DNA from: Clostridiales bacterium
GTDB lineage: Bacteria > Bacillota > Sulfobacillia > Sulfobacillales > Sulfobacillaceae
Assembly (NCBI GenBank): GCA_027365485.1
Contig: DAHXNH010000082.1
Coordinates: 1 to 49,289 of the forward strand
Length of the DNA stretch: 49,289 bases
Reading direction: 5' to 3'
Shown: positions 1-8,669 of the stretch, in pieces
Layout of the letters: every line of letters begins with the position of its first letter
Position numbering within the stretch: the first letter of the stretch is position 1
Translations under genes and position numbers: made by a program
Notes under the pieces: model-generated
The model's database searches: none
What the model was told of the DNA's origin: nothing
What the model saw: only the letters and a program-made list of their open reading frames with translations

Positions 1-142
1 TCGTCAGAAAGTCAAGAGATGATAGACAGATATTGCGTATTTCCAGTAGTGTCAATCATAAAGAATGGGAAAACCACCAGATATTCCGGCTCTTTATGGT
101 TGTCTAGTAAATTAGTTGTACCAAAAAGTGCGTAAGAGCCAA
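1..142. mobile_element. MITE copy 1, right end (truncated by window start)
   Basis: This stretch matches the reverse complement of the intact element at 12752-12995, from base 12892 down to 12752, over almost exactly the same length. The best conserved blocks are the inner block around 20-43 (GATAGACA followed by TTGCGTATTTC), TTGTCTAGT..ATTAG near 100-115, and the terminal AAAGTGCGTAAGAGCC at 125-140. The middle has diverged. It has no coding capacity of its own, so it is probably a non-autonomous element whose other half lies outside the window. I cannot see a target duplication. Confidence 0.65.
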
Positions 143-1382
143 ATTTTGGCCTCTACGTCCAGTTCTGTTTTTTACCCCTCGGAAAACTACCGAATATTCC
201 GCAGAGACTGTCTTTTCGGCTATTTGCTTAACCTGACACCATTGGGCTTCATCCGGGACTTAATGAACCCCGAGTCTACTCGTACTTCATGCATTGATCA
301 ATACGAAATGATGGGAACATTCAATCTCACGAAGCTAAGCTGCACCCAATTGAGTAACTATTTAGGTATACCCATTGCAATGGTTGGGCTCCTGTAGATG
401 CCACGCAATTTTCGGTACATCCAGCGTGGCAAAGGGCCTGGTTGGGTTGGAGTGCGCTCTGACGGGGTCCACCCGAACGATACTGAAGAACGGTTAGCCC
501 GTGTTGGATTTCCAAGGCTCATCATCGACGATGGGCTCCAAAAACCATCTCTAAGAATTGTCCCGGCTGTACCGCAGTTTACCAACACCCGCGAATCAGC
601 GCGAAACGCTCGGCTCCTTGGTCTGACCGCAACGATCCGGAAATGTGCGGACGGACTTTGAGCCTGCGCAGGTCGCGTTCGGTCATACTGTTCGTAAAAG
701 AAACCATGAGGTCAGCCGAAAAGCGCAACGTCGGCTCGCGGTCGAGTCGTTCCAGTCAGTTCCGTGTCCTTCTTCGCATGGGGATGGTCTTCGAGCCCCT
801 GATGAATCCACGGACATCGCGCTCTCGCAAATGCTCTCGGGGGGCGGGGCCCACCGCTTTGGCTCCAGCCTACCGGGCCGCCTCGGTCGCATTTCGCAGT
901 TCATCGAGCAGGTTTCGACACGCCTCCGCCCCAGGGCTGGTGGGGGCGTTCTCTGGCATCCTCCAGTTTGCGACGATGATGCGCGTTACCAAGCGAGGCC
1001 GTCCCCAGATATTTTCTCTAGGCGGATCATCCGTCATGTATGGTATTGCTGCCCGCCGGGCGAGTGGGCAGAATCCCGGCGGCATCCCTCGCTTGATGTC
1101 CCCGGTTCGGATGGGCGAATCACCTCATCCACTGGCTATTCGAGGCCACAAAACCACCACCACGGGCCTCGAAGGCGCATCCCGATTTCATCCGTGTGGA
1201 CCGTGTGAGGATCGTGCTAAAGAGCCAGTTGGACCGTCTCCCTGATCGGTTCCACGCGATCGACAACCTGACGGGCGCTGCGCATTAAAAAGCCGGACCT
1301 CAACTGAATCTGCCATGCATCGCAAACCCATTCGCCGATTCGCTGGATGGGAAGCCGTGAGTCACCATGCATATATCGAACT
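143..1382. other. Gene-free decayed stretch
   Basis: No open frame here has a convincing ribosome binding site or a recognisable motif. The longest frames (about 200 codons, 643-1245) overlap one another in several phases and are rich in Arg, Ser, Gly and Pro, as expected of chance frames in GC-rich DNA. Because a MITE end lies on one side and a transposase remnant on the other, I read this as eroded accessory DNA. Confidence 0.5.
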
Positions 1383-1511
1383 TTGCAAATCCTAGACGGC
1401 TATGCCGCCTTCAATGAGTGGTTACCCCAGCATTCCCTCCGGGACGATGATGCGTTGGCCGTTGATGGCAAATCCTTGCGAGGTCCGGCTCTCAAACTTT
1501 GGGAACTCTGA
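1383..1511 (+). pseudogene. ISAs1-type transposase remnant (N-terminal part)
   Basis: One frame reads LQILDGYAAFNEWLPQ followed by DDDALAVDGKSLRGP and then a stop. The AVDGKSLRG block is the hallmark of ISAs1/H-repeat transposases, where IAIDGKTLRGS is typical and supplies the first catalytic Asp. Only about 40 codons remain, so it is a dead fragment. A C-terminal piece of the same kind of transposase lies at the other end of the window (49144-49287). Confidence 0.7.
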
Positions 1512-1636
1512 GTCGGGGAGGGTTTATCTGCCCAAGAACAAGGGTAGGAGGAATTGTTGATACGGTCGCGAATACTTTGGGTATACATCCTTTGCGATTC
1601 GAGGATGGCATACTCTAAACTAGGTAGGTGCCCGTC

Positions 1637-3085
1637 ATGGCTAGTTATCCCCGATTTGCCCGTTCTCGTCCCGCCGATCAAGCGGTCGCGGCCTCGGCCA
1701 TCGTGCGCTTTTTAGATCGGATTGCCGCCCAAGGGAGCGAACTGCACAGCATGATGCTGGTTCGGCATGGGCACATAGTGGCTGAAGGTTGGTGGCATCC
1801 CTATGGACCCGACCGGCCCCACCAGATGTTTTCCCTGAGCAAAAGCTTTACCGCAACCGCCATCGGTTTGCTCGAGGCCGAGGGCCGATTGCGCCTCGAT
1901 GCGCCCGTGCTCTCGTTTTTTTCAGAAGAGGATAATGCGGTAGCACGGTCGAATATGCGATCGATGCAGGTGCGCCACCTGCTGATGATGGGGACGGGCC
2001 ACGTAACAGATACCTCGCCGCGCCTGCCTGAACTCGGGGGCGATAATTGGGTACACGGATTCTTTCAGTGCGCCGTCGAGCGCGAGCCCGGTAGCTATTT
2101 TCTCTACAACAATGGTGCCACCTACATGCTCTCTGCCATTGTTCAGCGCGTGAGCGGTCAAACCCTTTTAGAGTACTTAACCCCGCGACTCTTCAATCCG
2201 CTCGGTATAGAACAGCCAACTTGGGAGATGAGCCCGCAGGGGATCTGCCTCGGGAACTCTGGATTGAAAATTAGGACTGAAGACATTGCGGCATTCGGCC
2301 AACTGTACCTAGATCGCGGACGTTTCAAAGGGAAAGCGCTGCTACCCGAAGCGTGGGTGGATGAGGCGACTCGGGTACACATCGCCAACGGTACCGATCC
2401 TTCAAGCGACTGGGCTCAGGGATACGGCTATCAATTTTGGCGGTCTCGGCACGGAGCCTATCGCGGCGACGGGGCATTTGGTCAGTTTTGTTTTGTGATG
2501 CCAGATCAAGATGCGGTACTGGCGATGACCTCCGGATTGAGCGACATGCGCCCTGTTTTCGACGCGGTATGGGAGGAGTTGCTGCCCGGGCTCATGGAAG
2601 GTCCGGTCACGCCATCATCTGCTGATGACACGCGGCTGACGGAAGCACTCCAGGCTTTGCGCCTCTCCGATCTGGCCACCCAATCAAGTCTTTCGTCGCC
2701 ACCGGGATCCAGAGCGCCACGGCAAATGGTGTTCGCACCGAGTCAAGAGCATGCGGGCTCCACGGTATCGTTGGAGTTTTTGGACCCTGACCAAGTTAAC
2801 GTCAGGCTTCATAATCAGTGCCGTGAAATCCTTGTGCGCTGCGGATTTGAAGAGGCCGTGGACGATCAATGGATCCCTCTTTTATTAAAAGGACAACCTG
2901 AGCCGGTCTCGGCCAAAGCTCTCTGGCAGAATCCGAATACGCTGGAACTGGCCCTAAGATTCTATGAGACCCCCTTTTGTCAGCATGTGCGCATGATATT
3001 TCGTGACCGTGAGGTTGCGCTCGAGATATGGCGAAATACCAATCCGGGTGAGATTCAAACCCTCACCGGAACTCTTGTGGACTAG
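1637..3085 (+). CDS. Serine hydrolase, beta-lactamase/PBP-like (class C fold)
   Basis: This 482-residue protein belongs to the beta-lactamase-related serine hydrolases (esterases, D-aminopeptidases, class C-like enzymes). Residues 66-69 are SLSK, the SxxK nucleophile motif. YNN at 157-159 matches the YxN motif, and the YRGDGAFGQ segment near residue 275 is the usual third-motif region. About 150 C-terminal residues lie beyond the catalytic domain and resemble the beta-barrel extension of such enzymes. There is no signal peptide, so it is probably cytosolic. I chose ATG 1637, with TAGGTAGG just upstream, over the in-frame GTG at 1628. It stands alone between decayed stretches. Substrate is unknown and antibiotic resistance is not implied. 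Confidence 0.85.
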   Translation: MASYPRFARSRPADQAVAASAIVRFLDRIAAQGSELHSMMLVRHGHIVAEGWWHPYGPDRPHQMFSLSKSFTATAIGLLEAEGRLRLDAPVLSFFSEEDNAVARSNMRSMQVRHLLMMGTGHVTDTSPRLPELGGDNWVHGFFQCAVEREPGSYFLYNNGATYMLSAIVQRVSGQTLLEYLTPRLFNPLGIEQPTWEMSPQGICLGNSGLKIRTEDIAAFGQLYLDRGRFKGKALLPEAWVDEATRVHIANGTDPSSDWAQGYGYQFWRSRHGAYRGDGAFGQFCFVMPDQDAVLAMTSGLSDMRPVFDAVWEELLPGLMEGPVTPSSADDTRLTEALQALRLSDLATQSSLSSPPGSRAPRQMVFAPSQEHAGSTVSLEFLDPDQVNVRLHNQCREILVRCGFEEAVDDQWIPLLLKGQPEPVSAKALWQNPNTLELALRFYETPFCQHVRMIFRDREVALEIWRNTNPGEIQTLTGTLVD

Positions 3086-3461
3086 CCCAGGGCGCCGAGA
3101 CCGCCCTGAAATCGGCGGGGCAAAGGGGATAAAGTCCTCCGCTCGACAACGGACGCAACCGAACGGGCCCGTTATGATGACCGAAAAGAGCTTGAATGCG
3201 GTCAACGGGTGTCTAGATCCGGGCTTGACACACCCAAACGAGGTCGGCTGCTCGCTTGGGAAATTCTAAGTGGCCGCAGTGAACTCTTGCCTTTTATGCT
3301 TTCGGGATGGCAGGACAACCGAGATTTTTTGCCGGCAGCGTGATGCGAGCCCTGTGTCCACCAAGTGTCGTATGGATTCAACGCAATCCTGGGTGTTTCA
3401 AGCGAGTATCAGGTTGGACATGGAAAGGCGGTCTGGTTGTCGTGCTTTCGCCCATTTGAGG

Positions 3462-3506
3462 GACCTGAGGCAGCCATCTTAGTGGAAGAGATGGCTGCCT
3501 CAGGTC
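3462..3506. repeat. Perfect 18-bp inverted repeat
   Basis: GACCTGAGGCAGCCATCT (3462-3479) is repeated as its exact reverse complement at 3489-3506 around a 9-base loop. No T-run follows on either side, so it is not a textbook terminator. It lies about 380 bases downstream of the hydrolase stop codon. It may be a factor-dependent terminator or a mobile-element scar. Confidence 0.7.
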
Positions 3507-3739
3507 GTTCGGGCGGTGAGAGGCTAGGGTTGGCCCCACGTGCTGAGTCGGACACGTCGGCGGTCGCATGCTTGGGACCGCCTGGGATGAGTAGTATCGC
3601 TGGCTCTCGTGCATTGGATCTAAACGCATCCCCTAGATATAGATAGCCTGGGCTACCTATACCTAGGGCGACTTATCACAGCTCAATCAAGGCGTAGATG
3701 ACGGCTATACCGTGCTTAAGCACCTCTACAGAGAAACCT

Positions 3740-4040
3740 CACAGATCTCCGCCTTCTCAAGCACATGCGGAAAGGTTCGCTCTTTCGCAGGCCGCAGTGT
3801 TATTCCTAGCCGTCTTCGGACTCATCCCTCCGCAAGGTTGGAGCCGCCACCTCGGAAGTTCGGCCGGTAGCCGTAACCGTTCCTTCCCATCATCGGAAAG
3901 CTCCCAAGCAGCTTGTTTTCGGTACGGAGCTTCCTTCCGGCGACAGGGGGGATCCGGCCCCCAACCGCTGCCTGCTTGCCTATGCCGTCCCTTGCGGGTA
4001 AAGCAGGCACCCACACTGGTACTCCGTGCGATTCCAGACG
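3740..4040. other. Nested-hairpin region, candidate structured RNA
   Basis: Several stems lie close together: TGCCTGCTT (3969-3977) with AAGCAGGCA (4001-4009), enclosing a CCC..GGG sub-stem; GGGGG (3947-3951) with CCCCC (3958-3962); and GGAAAGCTCC (3895-3904) with GGAGCTTCC (3926-3934), enclosing CAAGC-A-GCTTG. The order of stems suggests a folded RNA or a relic of one. Strand is undetermined. I could not match it to RNase P, tmRNA, SRP RNA or a known riboswitch from memory. Confidence 0.3.
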
Positions 4041-4390
4041 GATTTCCCCGAGTAGTTTCCCCTTGGCCGGTAATGAGTCCGGTAGCTATCTACCTCAGGT
4101 CGATCAAGCGGGACCCTAAAAGGCGTAAGCGTGTTCGGGCCAACGAAAAATTGAACCGGAAAAGGTCGAATTCGAAGAAAAATTGTCGCTGGGGCGACCA
4201 TGGTTATTCTGGAGTGCCGCGCGGTCCGACCCAATGTGCTGAGGACAAACGGTATGGTGTCCTTATCGTGGCTTCACCCTCAGCATTTCGTCGCGAGCCG
4301 CCCATGAGGGGTGCGGAAGTAGCCCCCGAATCATGAATGAAGGGCCCAAGCGCGGCGGGGAGCCAAAGACGATGTGGAGGGAGTCGCGAA

Positions 4391-5701
4391 ATGCAAGTGC
4401 GTGGCCTCGGGATCTTTATCCTGGCAGCTTTCCTCAACCCCTATATCTGCCCCTGGCCGGCACGCAACTTTCAATGGGATCGGCCGTGGCTCGCCGTGAC
4501 CGAGCGCTCCAAGACATCTAACCGGGCGCTTCCGCCATTAATAACGCTCTCCACCATGCCGGGTCAACTCTATCTCTACCAGGCGCGACGCTACCATCGG
4601 ATTCCGAACCTGCAATTACTGCATGCGATGGGCTATCATCTCACTCAAGTCGCCATAGCATCGATATTGCCCGCCCCGAGTGGACACCCACTAACCTTTT
4701 TCTATAAAAAAAGCGCGGCGGTGGGGTACTGGTTTCATCGCGGAGCGTTCTATCCGGTGAAAGGATACGCTACCGAGGACTGGTTTAAATGGGGACATGT
4801 CATCCAATCGGTGCCATTTCCTGTGGCTTCGCGCTGGGTGAGTTTAAATCGATTCGGGGCGTCGGCGTTCGTGTCGGACGGGGAGAACAGCGTGACGCTC
4901 GCTCCGAAAGCACTTCGTCCCTATGCCTATCGTGGACTGTGGATTGACTATCCCGCTGCCTGGACGGTGACGCACGCTGGCGGTGGGGCGCTTTATCTGC
5001 GCTCCCTTCGCAGTCAGCATCATCTCGAAGTCCGAATCAGTCTGAAACCGGACGGTCCGGCCCAATTAATCCCGATCAGGAAGACCATCACGCTCGAAAC
5101 AACGAGGACTTGGGGACACAGGCAAGGCGCCGGGAACGAAAAGTTAGAAGATCAGACGGTCGATGTTTTCGAAGCAGTTTCGCCATACCTAGGCTCCCTT
5201 CGGCGGGTGCAGTTATCAGTGGTGGTGCCTAGAACAAAAAAGACATGGGTCTTCGCGTTTCTCCGTCAGTGGCGGATCAGTGGCAACGTTTTCCAGATAG
5301 CTCACCTCGATGGAAGCAGCAATCAGCACGGGAGCCCGATTCTGCCCGTGACCGTGATTGGGCCCATGGGGGCGGTTAACACCTGGGCTGAAGTGGACAC
5401 TGGCAATCAAAGTGAGACCCTGATCACTCAGCGACTAGCTCGCGCTATTGGCCTTCATAGAGCGTCCGAGCAAATTAATTGTGGGATCGACACCTGCTCG
5501 CTAGAGCCCTCATATCGTGGGCTCACGTTGGCCCCGCGGGGCACCATCGAGTGGATGGAGGCGATGGCGGTGGCAAGCCGTTGGGAAGGATCGGGTGCGG
5601 TCAGCATCGACTTGGGGACGCAATTTCTGAAGCGAGCGGCCTTATCACTAGCCGATGGTCGCTGGAAACTTTCCTGGCCTGTAGCCTATCCCACGACGTG
5701 A
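4391..5701 (+). CDS. Exported protein with C-terminal retropepsin-like aspartic protease domain
   Basis: This 436-residue protein starts at ATG 4391, which has GGAGGGAG seven bases upstream. A hydrophobic stretch at residues 5-20 looks like a signal peptide or anchor. The middle (about 60-300) is unfamiliar. Residues 318-430 look like a retropepsin fold: AEVDTGNQSETLI carries the catalytic D-T-G at 336-338, and IDLGTQFLKRAALSL near 406-420 matches the I-L-G-x-x-F-L strand that follows the flap. The single D-T-G implies it would act as a homodimer, as known for retropepsins. It stands alone. A second retropepsin-type gene, broken by a frameshift, lies at 15496-15835. Processing of another envelope protein is possible but is a guess. 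Confidence 0.6.
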   Translation: MQVRGLGIFILAAFLNPYICPWPARNFQWDRPWLAVTERSKTSNRALPPLITLSTMPGQLYLYQARRYHRIPNLQLLHAMGYHLTQVAIASILPAPSGHPLTFFYKKSAAVGYWFHRGAFYPVKGYATEDWFKWGHVIQSVPFPVASRWVSLNRFGASAFVSDGENSVTLAPKALRPYAYRGLWIDYPAAWTVTHAGGGALYLRSLRSQHHLEVRISLKPDGPAQLIPIRKTITLETTRTWGHRQGAGNEKLEDQTVDVFEAVSPYLGSLRRVQLSVVVPRTKKTWVFAFLRQWRISGNVFQIAHLDGSSNQHGSPILPVTVIGPMGAVNTWAEVDTGNQSETLITQRLARAIGLHRASEQINCGIDTCSLEPSYRGLTLAPRGTIEWMEAMAVASRWEGSGAVSIDLGTQFLKRAALSLADGRWKLSWPVAYPTT

Positions 5702-6204
5702 GCAAGGAGACGGCCTGTCGTTGACCTCCGGTGGAGTCGTTGCCTGTAAAATCTCCCTTCCCTATAACCTTCCTTTGTCGAAACCCATCGTAGGTGCTCT
5801 AGGAGGAACGCTCGGGTGACAGAACCGGCGGCCAGCAAAATCTACGATGAACACCGCCTTGGCCAACGAAACCTTTATTGCCGACACTAGAACGGGTGTT
5901 GGTCGATCCCTGTTTTTAAGGGATGCGATTTTACTCCCATGGCCTTTATCGTGAAGCAGTGCCTATGATGGGCACACGGACTTGAATCGTCGGGAGCCAT
6001 TGACGAAAAAACCTGTCGCCCGCCATCGGCGAGCGAGAGCTTGGTGGGGGGATTGTCCTAGACGGTCGCAAGATGGGCACCTAAGGAGACCATTAGCGTC
6101 GGCCTGTTTTTGCCATAGCGAAAGCGCAGTCGGCATAACGGACGATCCTCCGGACGTATGCTTTGATAGGCGGTCGAATCAGGGTGCAGGAGGAGGTGAG
6201 GCGG
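5702..6204. other. Intergenic stretch upstream of mntR
   Basis: About 500 bases with no gene I can support. I looked for a manganese riboswitch and for a palindromic MntR box in front of the regulator and recognised neither. The only clear signal is AGGAGGTGA at 6190-6198, the ribosome binding site for the next gene. Confidence 0.4.
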
Positions 6205-6642
6205 ATGTCAACACCTAGCCAAGAAGACTATCTGGAAGCCATATGGCAATTGATTCAGCAAAAGGGTTATGCCCGGGCCGCCGATATCGCCGATTATTTG
6301 GGGATTAGCCGGGCCTCTGTCAGCCGGATGATTCGAAAGCTTCATGAAAACGGGCAATTGACGTATGAACGATATCGCGGTCTCAACTTGACAGAGGCCG
6401 GGCGGTATCGCGGCCAGCGTTTATTCGAGCGTCACCAAGCGCTGAGCCGGTTTCTGGAGGTCATCGGATTTGATGACCGCGTTCAGGTCTTGAAAACCGT
6501 GGAGGGCATTGAGCACTTTTTTGGGCCGGAGGAATTGCAGCGCATCGAGCGGTTTGTTCAGTTTATGCGCGAGCATCCCGAAGTGCAACTCACGTGGCAA
6601 TCATGGCAGCGTGGACACCCTGTAGAGAAAGCCAGGGGGTGA
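6205..6642 (+). CDS. mntR: MntR, manganese-dependent transcriptional regulator (DtxR family)
   Basis: This 145-residue DtxR-family repressor has a winged helix at residues 8-65, then the dimerisation and metal domain. It keeps every metal ligand of Bacillus MntR: Asp8, Glu11, His77, and Glu100, Glu103, His104 (equivalent to Glu99, Glu102, His103). The Asp8/Glu11 pair is typical of Mn-selective MntR rather than iron-selective DtxR/IdeR. There is no SH3-like third domain, and the length matches MntR. ATG 6205 is chosen over an in-frame upstream start because AGGAGGTGA lies just before it. It converges on an Nramp-fold transporter gene, its likely target. In this family, metal-loaded MntR represses Mn uptake genes. 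Confidence 0.93.
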   Translation: MSTPSQEDYLEAIWQLIQQKGYARAADIADYLGISRASVSRMIRKLHENGQLTYERYRGLNLTEAGRYRGQRLFERHQALSRFLEVIGFDDRVQVLKTVEGIEHFFGPEELQRIERFVQFMREHPEVQLTWQSWQRGHPVEKARG

Positions 6643-6669
6643 CCGTCCCTTGCTGGCAGGCGGTCACCC
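6637..6669. terminator. Bidirectional hairpin between convergent genes
   Basis: GGGTGACCG (6637-6645) pairs with CGGTCACCC (6661-6669), and the left arm overlaps the mntR stop codon. It sits between two convergent genes, where a shared terminator is expected. No long T-run follows. Confidence 0.65.
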
Positions 6670-6681
6670 GGGCTCCGCGGT

Positions 6682-6912
6682 TTAGTGCATTTGCTGAAAG
6701 ACGTTGACGATGACCACAACCACCATGAATATCACGTAGAGGCGAAGGAGCCACATCAACCCTTTGAGGCCAGCGCTGAGTTTTAACAACCCCAACTGTT
6801 CAATCTGGACCTGACTGGCACGATGTTCGGCCAATACTTCGTCGGCCCACGTCCTTTGAGCATCAAGATCGCTTAGATCGGACAGGTTGACGGTGGATTC
6901 GGAACTGACCAT
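6682..6912 (-). CDS. Small single-helix membrane protein next to the Nramp transporter
   Basis: This protein has 76 residues: a charged N-terminal half (residues 1-48, rich in Asp, Glu and Gln) and one transmembrane helix at about 52-72 (WLLRLYVIFMVVVVIVNVF). AAAGGAGGA lies upstream of ATG 6912. It lies downstream of the Nramp-fold gene on the same strand, 98 bases after its stop, so it is probably co-transcribed. I recognise no family. Small membrane proteins near metal transporters are sometimes transporter modulators, such as MntS-type peptides, but here that is only an inference from position. Confidence 0.7.
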   Translation of the reverse strand: MVSSESTVNLSDLSDLDAQRTWADEVLAEHRASQVQIEQLGLLKLSAGLKGLMWLLRLYVIFMVVVVIVNVFQQMH

Positions 6913-7010
6913 AGTAGGAGTCCTCCTTTGATTGTAGGTTAGACGGCCTTGATGGCTGTCTGCGGATGGGCGAATGGAACTTCGGACCTGAAACGGAGCG
7001 TGGTGTCAGC

Positions 7011-8336
7011 TCATAGGGTGAACCCGGGGACGATGACGCTGAGCGCATAGATGATGCCGGCGATGGAGACGAATAGGCCGACACCGATACCTAAACTGTT
7101 GAGTAGCCGGGTACTCTTGTAGCGGCCCATAATCTCGCTATCATTGGCCAAAATCAATAAGAAGCCAATGGCCGGAGGCATCGTTAGCACGGCGATGACG
7201 TTGACCATGATGACGACAGCTTCTAGTGGAAATCCTGGGATCAAGACGATTCCTCCTGCCACCATGGCGATTAAAATGAGCACGAGATAAAAAGCGGGCG
7301 CCTTCTTGGCAGGGACGTTGAGGCTGTGAGCGCCGCGCGTCACTTCGCCGAACGCGTAGGCCGACGATGTCGAAATGGTCGTAGCCGCGACCAACCCGGC
7401 CTCTAAGATGCCAAGCGCAAATAGGGCGGAGCCCAAGTGGCCGATATAGGGCGTTAGGGCCTGAGCAAACTGAGCGGTGCCGAATTGACTCGCGTTCATG
7501 TGATGAAGGTAAAGGGGGGCGGTGGCGACGATGCAGGCGGCGGCGGCCATCGTGGCCAAAAGCGCTCCCACCGCGGTGTCGATTCGGCCATGGGTGACAT
7601 CTTTGGTGGTAAGTCCCTTATCGCTAACCGCCCCTTGCTGAAAAAAAAGCATCCAAGGCGTGATGGTGGCGCCAATGTCGGCCAGCAAGAGAATGAGCGT
7701 ATTGGAGCCAAAGCCTCCCGCGGGCAGCGGATGCCAGGTAGCAAAGGACGAGGCGACCTGCCCCCAAGCCGGATGGCTTAAGATGGCGACGGGAATAAAG
7801 ATGAGATTGCCCAAAGCCATGAGCAGGGTAACCCGTTCCCAAATCCAATAGCGACCGACGACGAGGGCGAGACTGACCATGCCCACTCCACCCAAGACCG
7901 CCACGGTATCTGGGATACCGAAATATCCTGCTCCGGCTACGATTCCCACGAATTCGGTGACTAACGTTAACAGGTTGGTGAAGATAAGGTCGCCCATCGC
8001 AAAGTTTCCCCAGAATCGACCAAATCTGCGGTAGATGAGATCGGCATGACCGGTCTTAGAAACCGCGCCGAGACGAACGGTGATCTCCTGAGCAATAAAG
8101 GCCATGGCAAAGGTTAGAGCGACAAATGGGAGAAAGAAGCCAATGCCGAATTGGGATCCGCTCGCGGAGTACGATAGCATAGACGGGGCATCATTTTCAC
8201 CCAGCATCACCAGGATGCCGGGACCGACCAGAAGCCAGATCAGCCGCCACCATTGATGGCGATTTCGGGCGCGGAGCACATTGATTCGGTCTCGGGCACG
8301 GGCGCTATTTTCTTCTTGAATAGCCTTCAGAGACAT
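7011..8336 (-). CDS. Nramp/SLC11-fold divalent metal transporter with atypical metal site
   Basis: This 441-residue polytopic protein has an Nramp fold with about 11 helices. The helix 1 site, normally DPGN, is GEND (46-49) followed by APSM. The helix 6 site, normally A-x-V-M-P-H, is ATITPW (223-228) followed by MLFFQQ. The usual metal-binding Asp, Asn and Met are therefore replaced by Gly/Glu, Asp and Thr, and the His by Trp. This pattern resembles the Nramp-related magnesium transporter (NRMT) branch of SLC11 more than MntH. GGAGGGA precedes ATG 8336. It converges on mntR, so Mn or Mg are the likely ions. I withhold the name mntH because the substrate is not settled. Confidence 0.85.
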   Translation of the reverse strand: MSLKAIQEENSARARDRINVLRARNRHQWWRLIWLLVGPGILVMLGENDAPSMLSYSASGSQFGIGFFLPFVALTFAMAFIAQEITVRLGAVSKTGHADLIYRRFGRFWGNFAMGDLIFTNLLTLVTEFVGIVAGAGYFGIPDTVAVLGGVGMVSLALVVGRYWIWERVTLLMALGNLIFIPVAILSHPAWGQVASSFATWHPLPAGGFGSNTLILLLADIGATITPWMLFFQQGAVSDKGLTTKDVTHGRIDTAVGALLATMAAAACIVATAPLYLHHMNASQFGTAQFAQALTPYIGHLGSALFALGILEAGLVAATTISTSSAYAFGEVTRGAHSLNVPAKKAPAFYLVLILIAMVAGGIVLIPGFPLEAVVIMVNVIAVLTMPPAIGFLLILANDSEIMGRYKSTRLLNSLGIGVGLFVSIAGIIYALSVIVPGFTL

Positions 8337-8669
8337 TTAAAATCCCTCCAGTTACCCGCGGACGATGTTGTTAGTCGCGGTCAATCATCAGGGTATTAAG
8401 GTTGGGGGGAGATGGTGCCTGACCTAGGAAGACTTTCCACTGCGTACGAAAGCTGGAAAATATGGCACCGGGACAGTGGCCATGGAATCGAAAGCCAAGC
8501 CCTGGCGAACGGACGGCGAGCTTGGGGTGGTTCAGATAGGGGAGGTCAAAGGGTCATGGCAGCGAATGAGGCCACCCGACTACGCCATGGGCCGGGGCAG
8601 GACGTTTTCGGAGCGTAGGGTTTGAACAAAAAGGAAGCCGGTCGCTTGACGCCAGGAGCCCGGTCCTGG
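8337..8669. other. Intergenic stretch upstream of the Nramp-fold gene
   Basis: This 333-base stretch lies between the start of the transporter gene and the stop of the flippase gene, both on the minus strand. It should contain the transporter promoter, but I see no strong -35/-10 pair. GGTGCC (8413-8418) recurs inverted as GGCACC about 50 bases further on, a weak long-range inverted repeat. No gene is visible. Confidence 0.4.

Larger units (their letters stand above)
3086..4390. other. 1.3-kb gene-free stretch with strong inverted repeats
   Basis: I see no supportable gene here. One frame is open for 212 codons (3698-4336) but has no ribosome binding site or family resemblance. The stretch has an 18-bp perfect hairpin (3462-3506), an imperfect palindrome at 3631-3668 (CCCTAG..CTAGGG ends) and a run of nested stems at about 3740-4040. 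It may include the 5' untranslated region of the gene starting at 4391. Confidence 0.5.

Noticed and set aside
643-1245. 200-codon plus-strand frame, with another long frame overlapping it in a second phase
   Set aside because: No ribosome binding site, Arg/Ser/Gly-rich chance composition and no recognisable motif; overlapping frames in several phases are usual in GC-rich non-coding DNA.
3920-3950. Minus-strand GGAAGGAAGC, similar to the SRP RNA apical loop
   Set aside because: Only about ten bases match; the flanking symmetric and asymmetric loops of 4.5S RNA are missing.
3698-4336. 212-codon plus-strand frame
   Set aside because: It covers the nested-hairpin stretch, has no ribosome binding site or family resemblance, and competing frames are open on the other strand.
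5702-6204. Possible manganese (yybP-ykoY) riboswitch before mntR
   Set aside because: I could not find the conserved loops or a following expression platform, and MntR genes are not usual targets.
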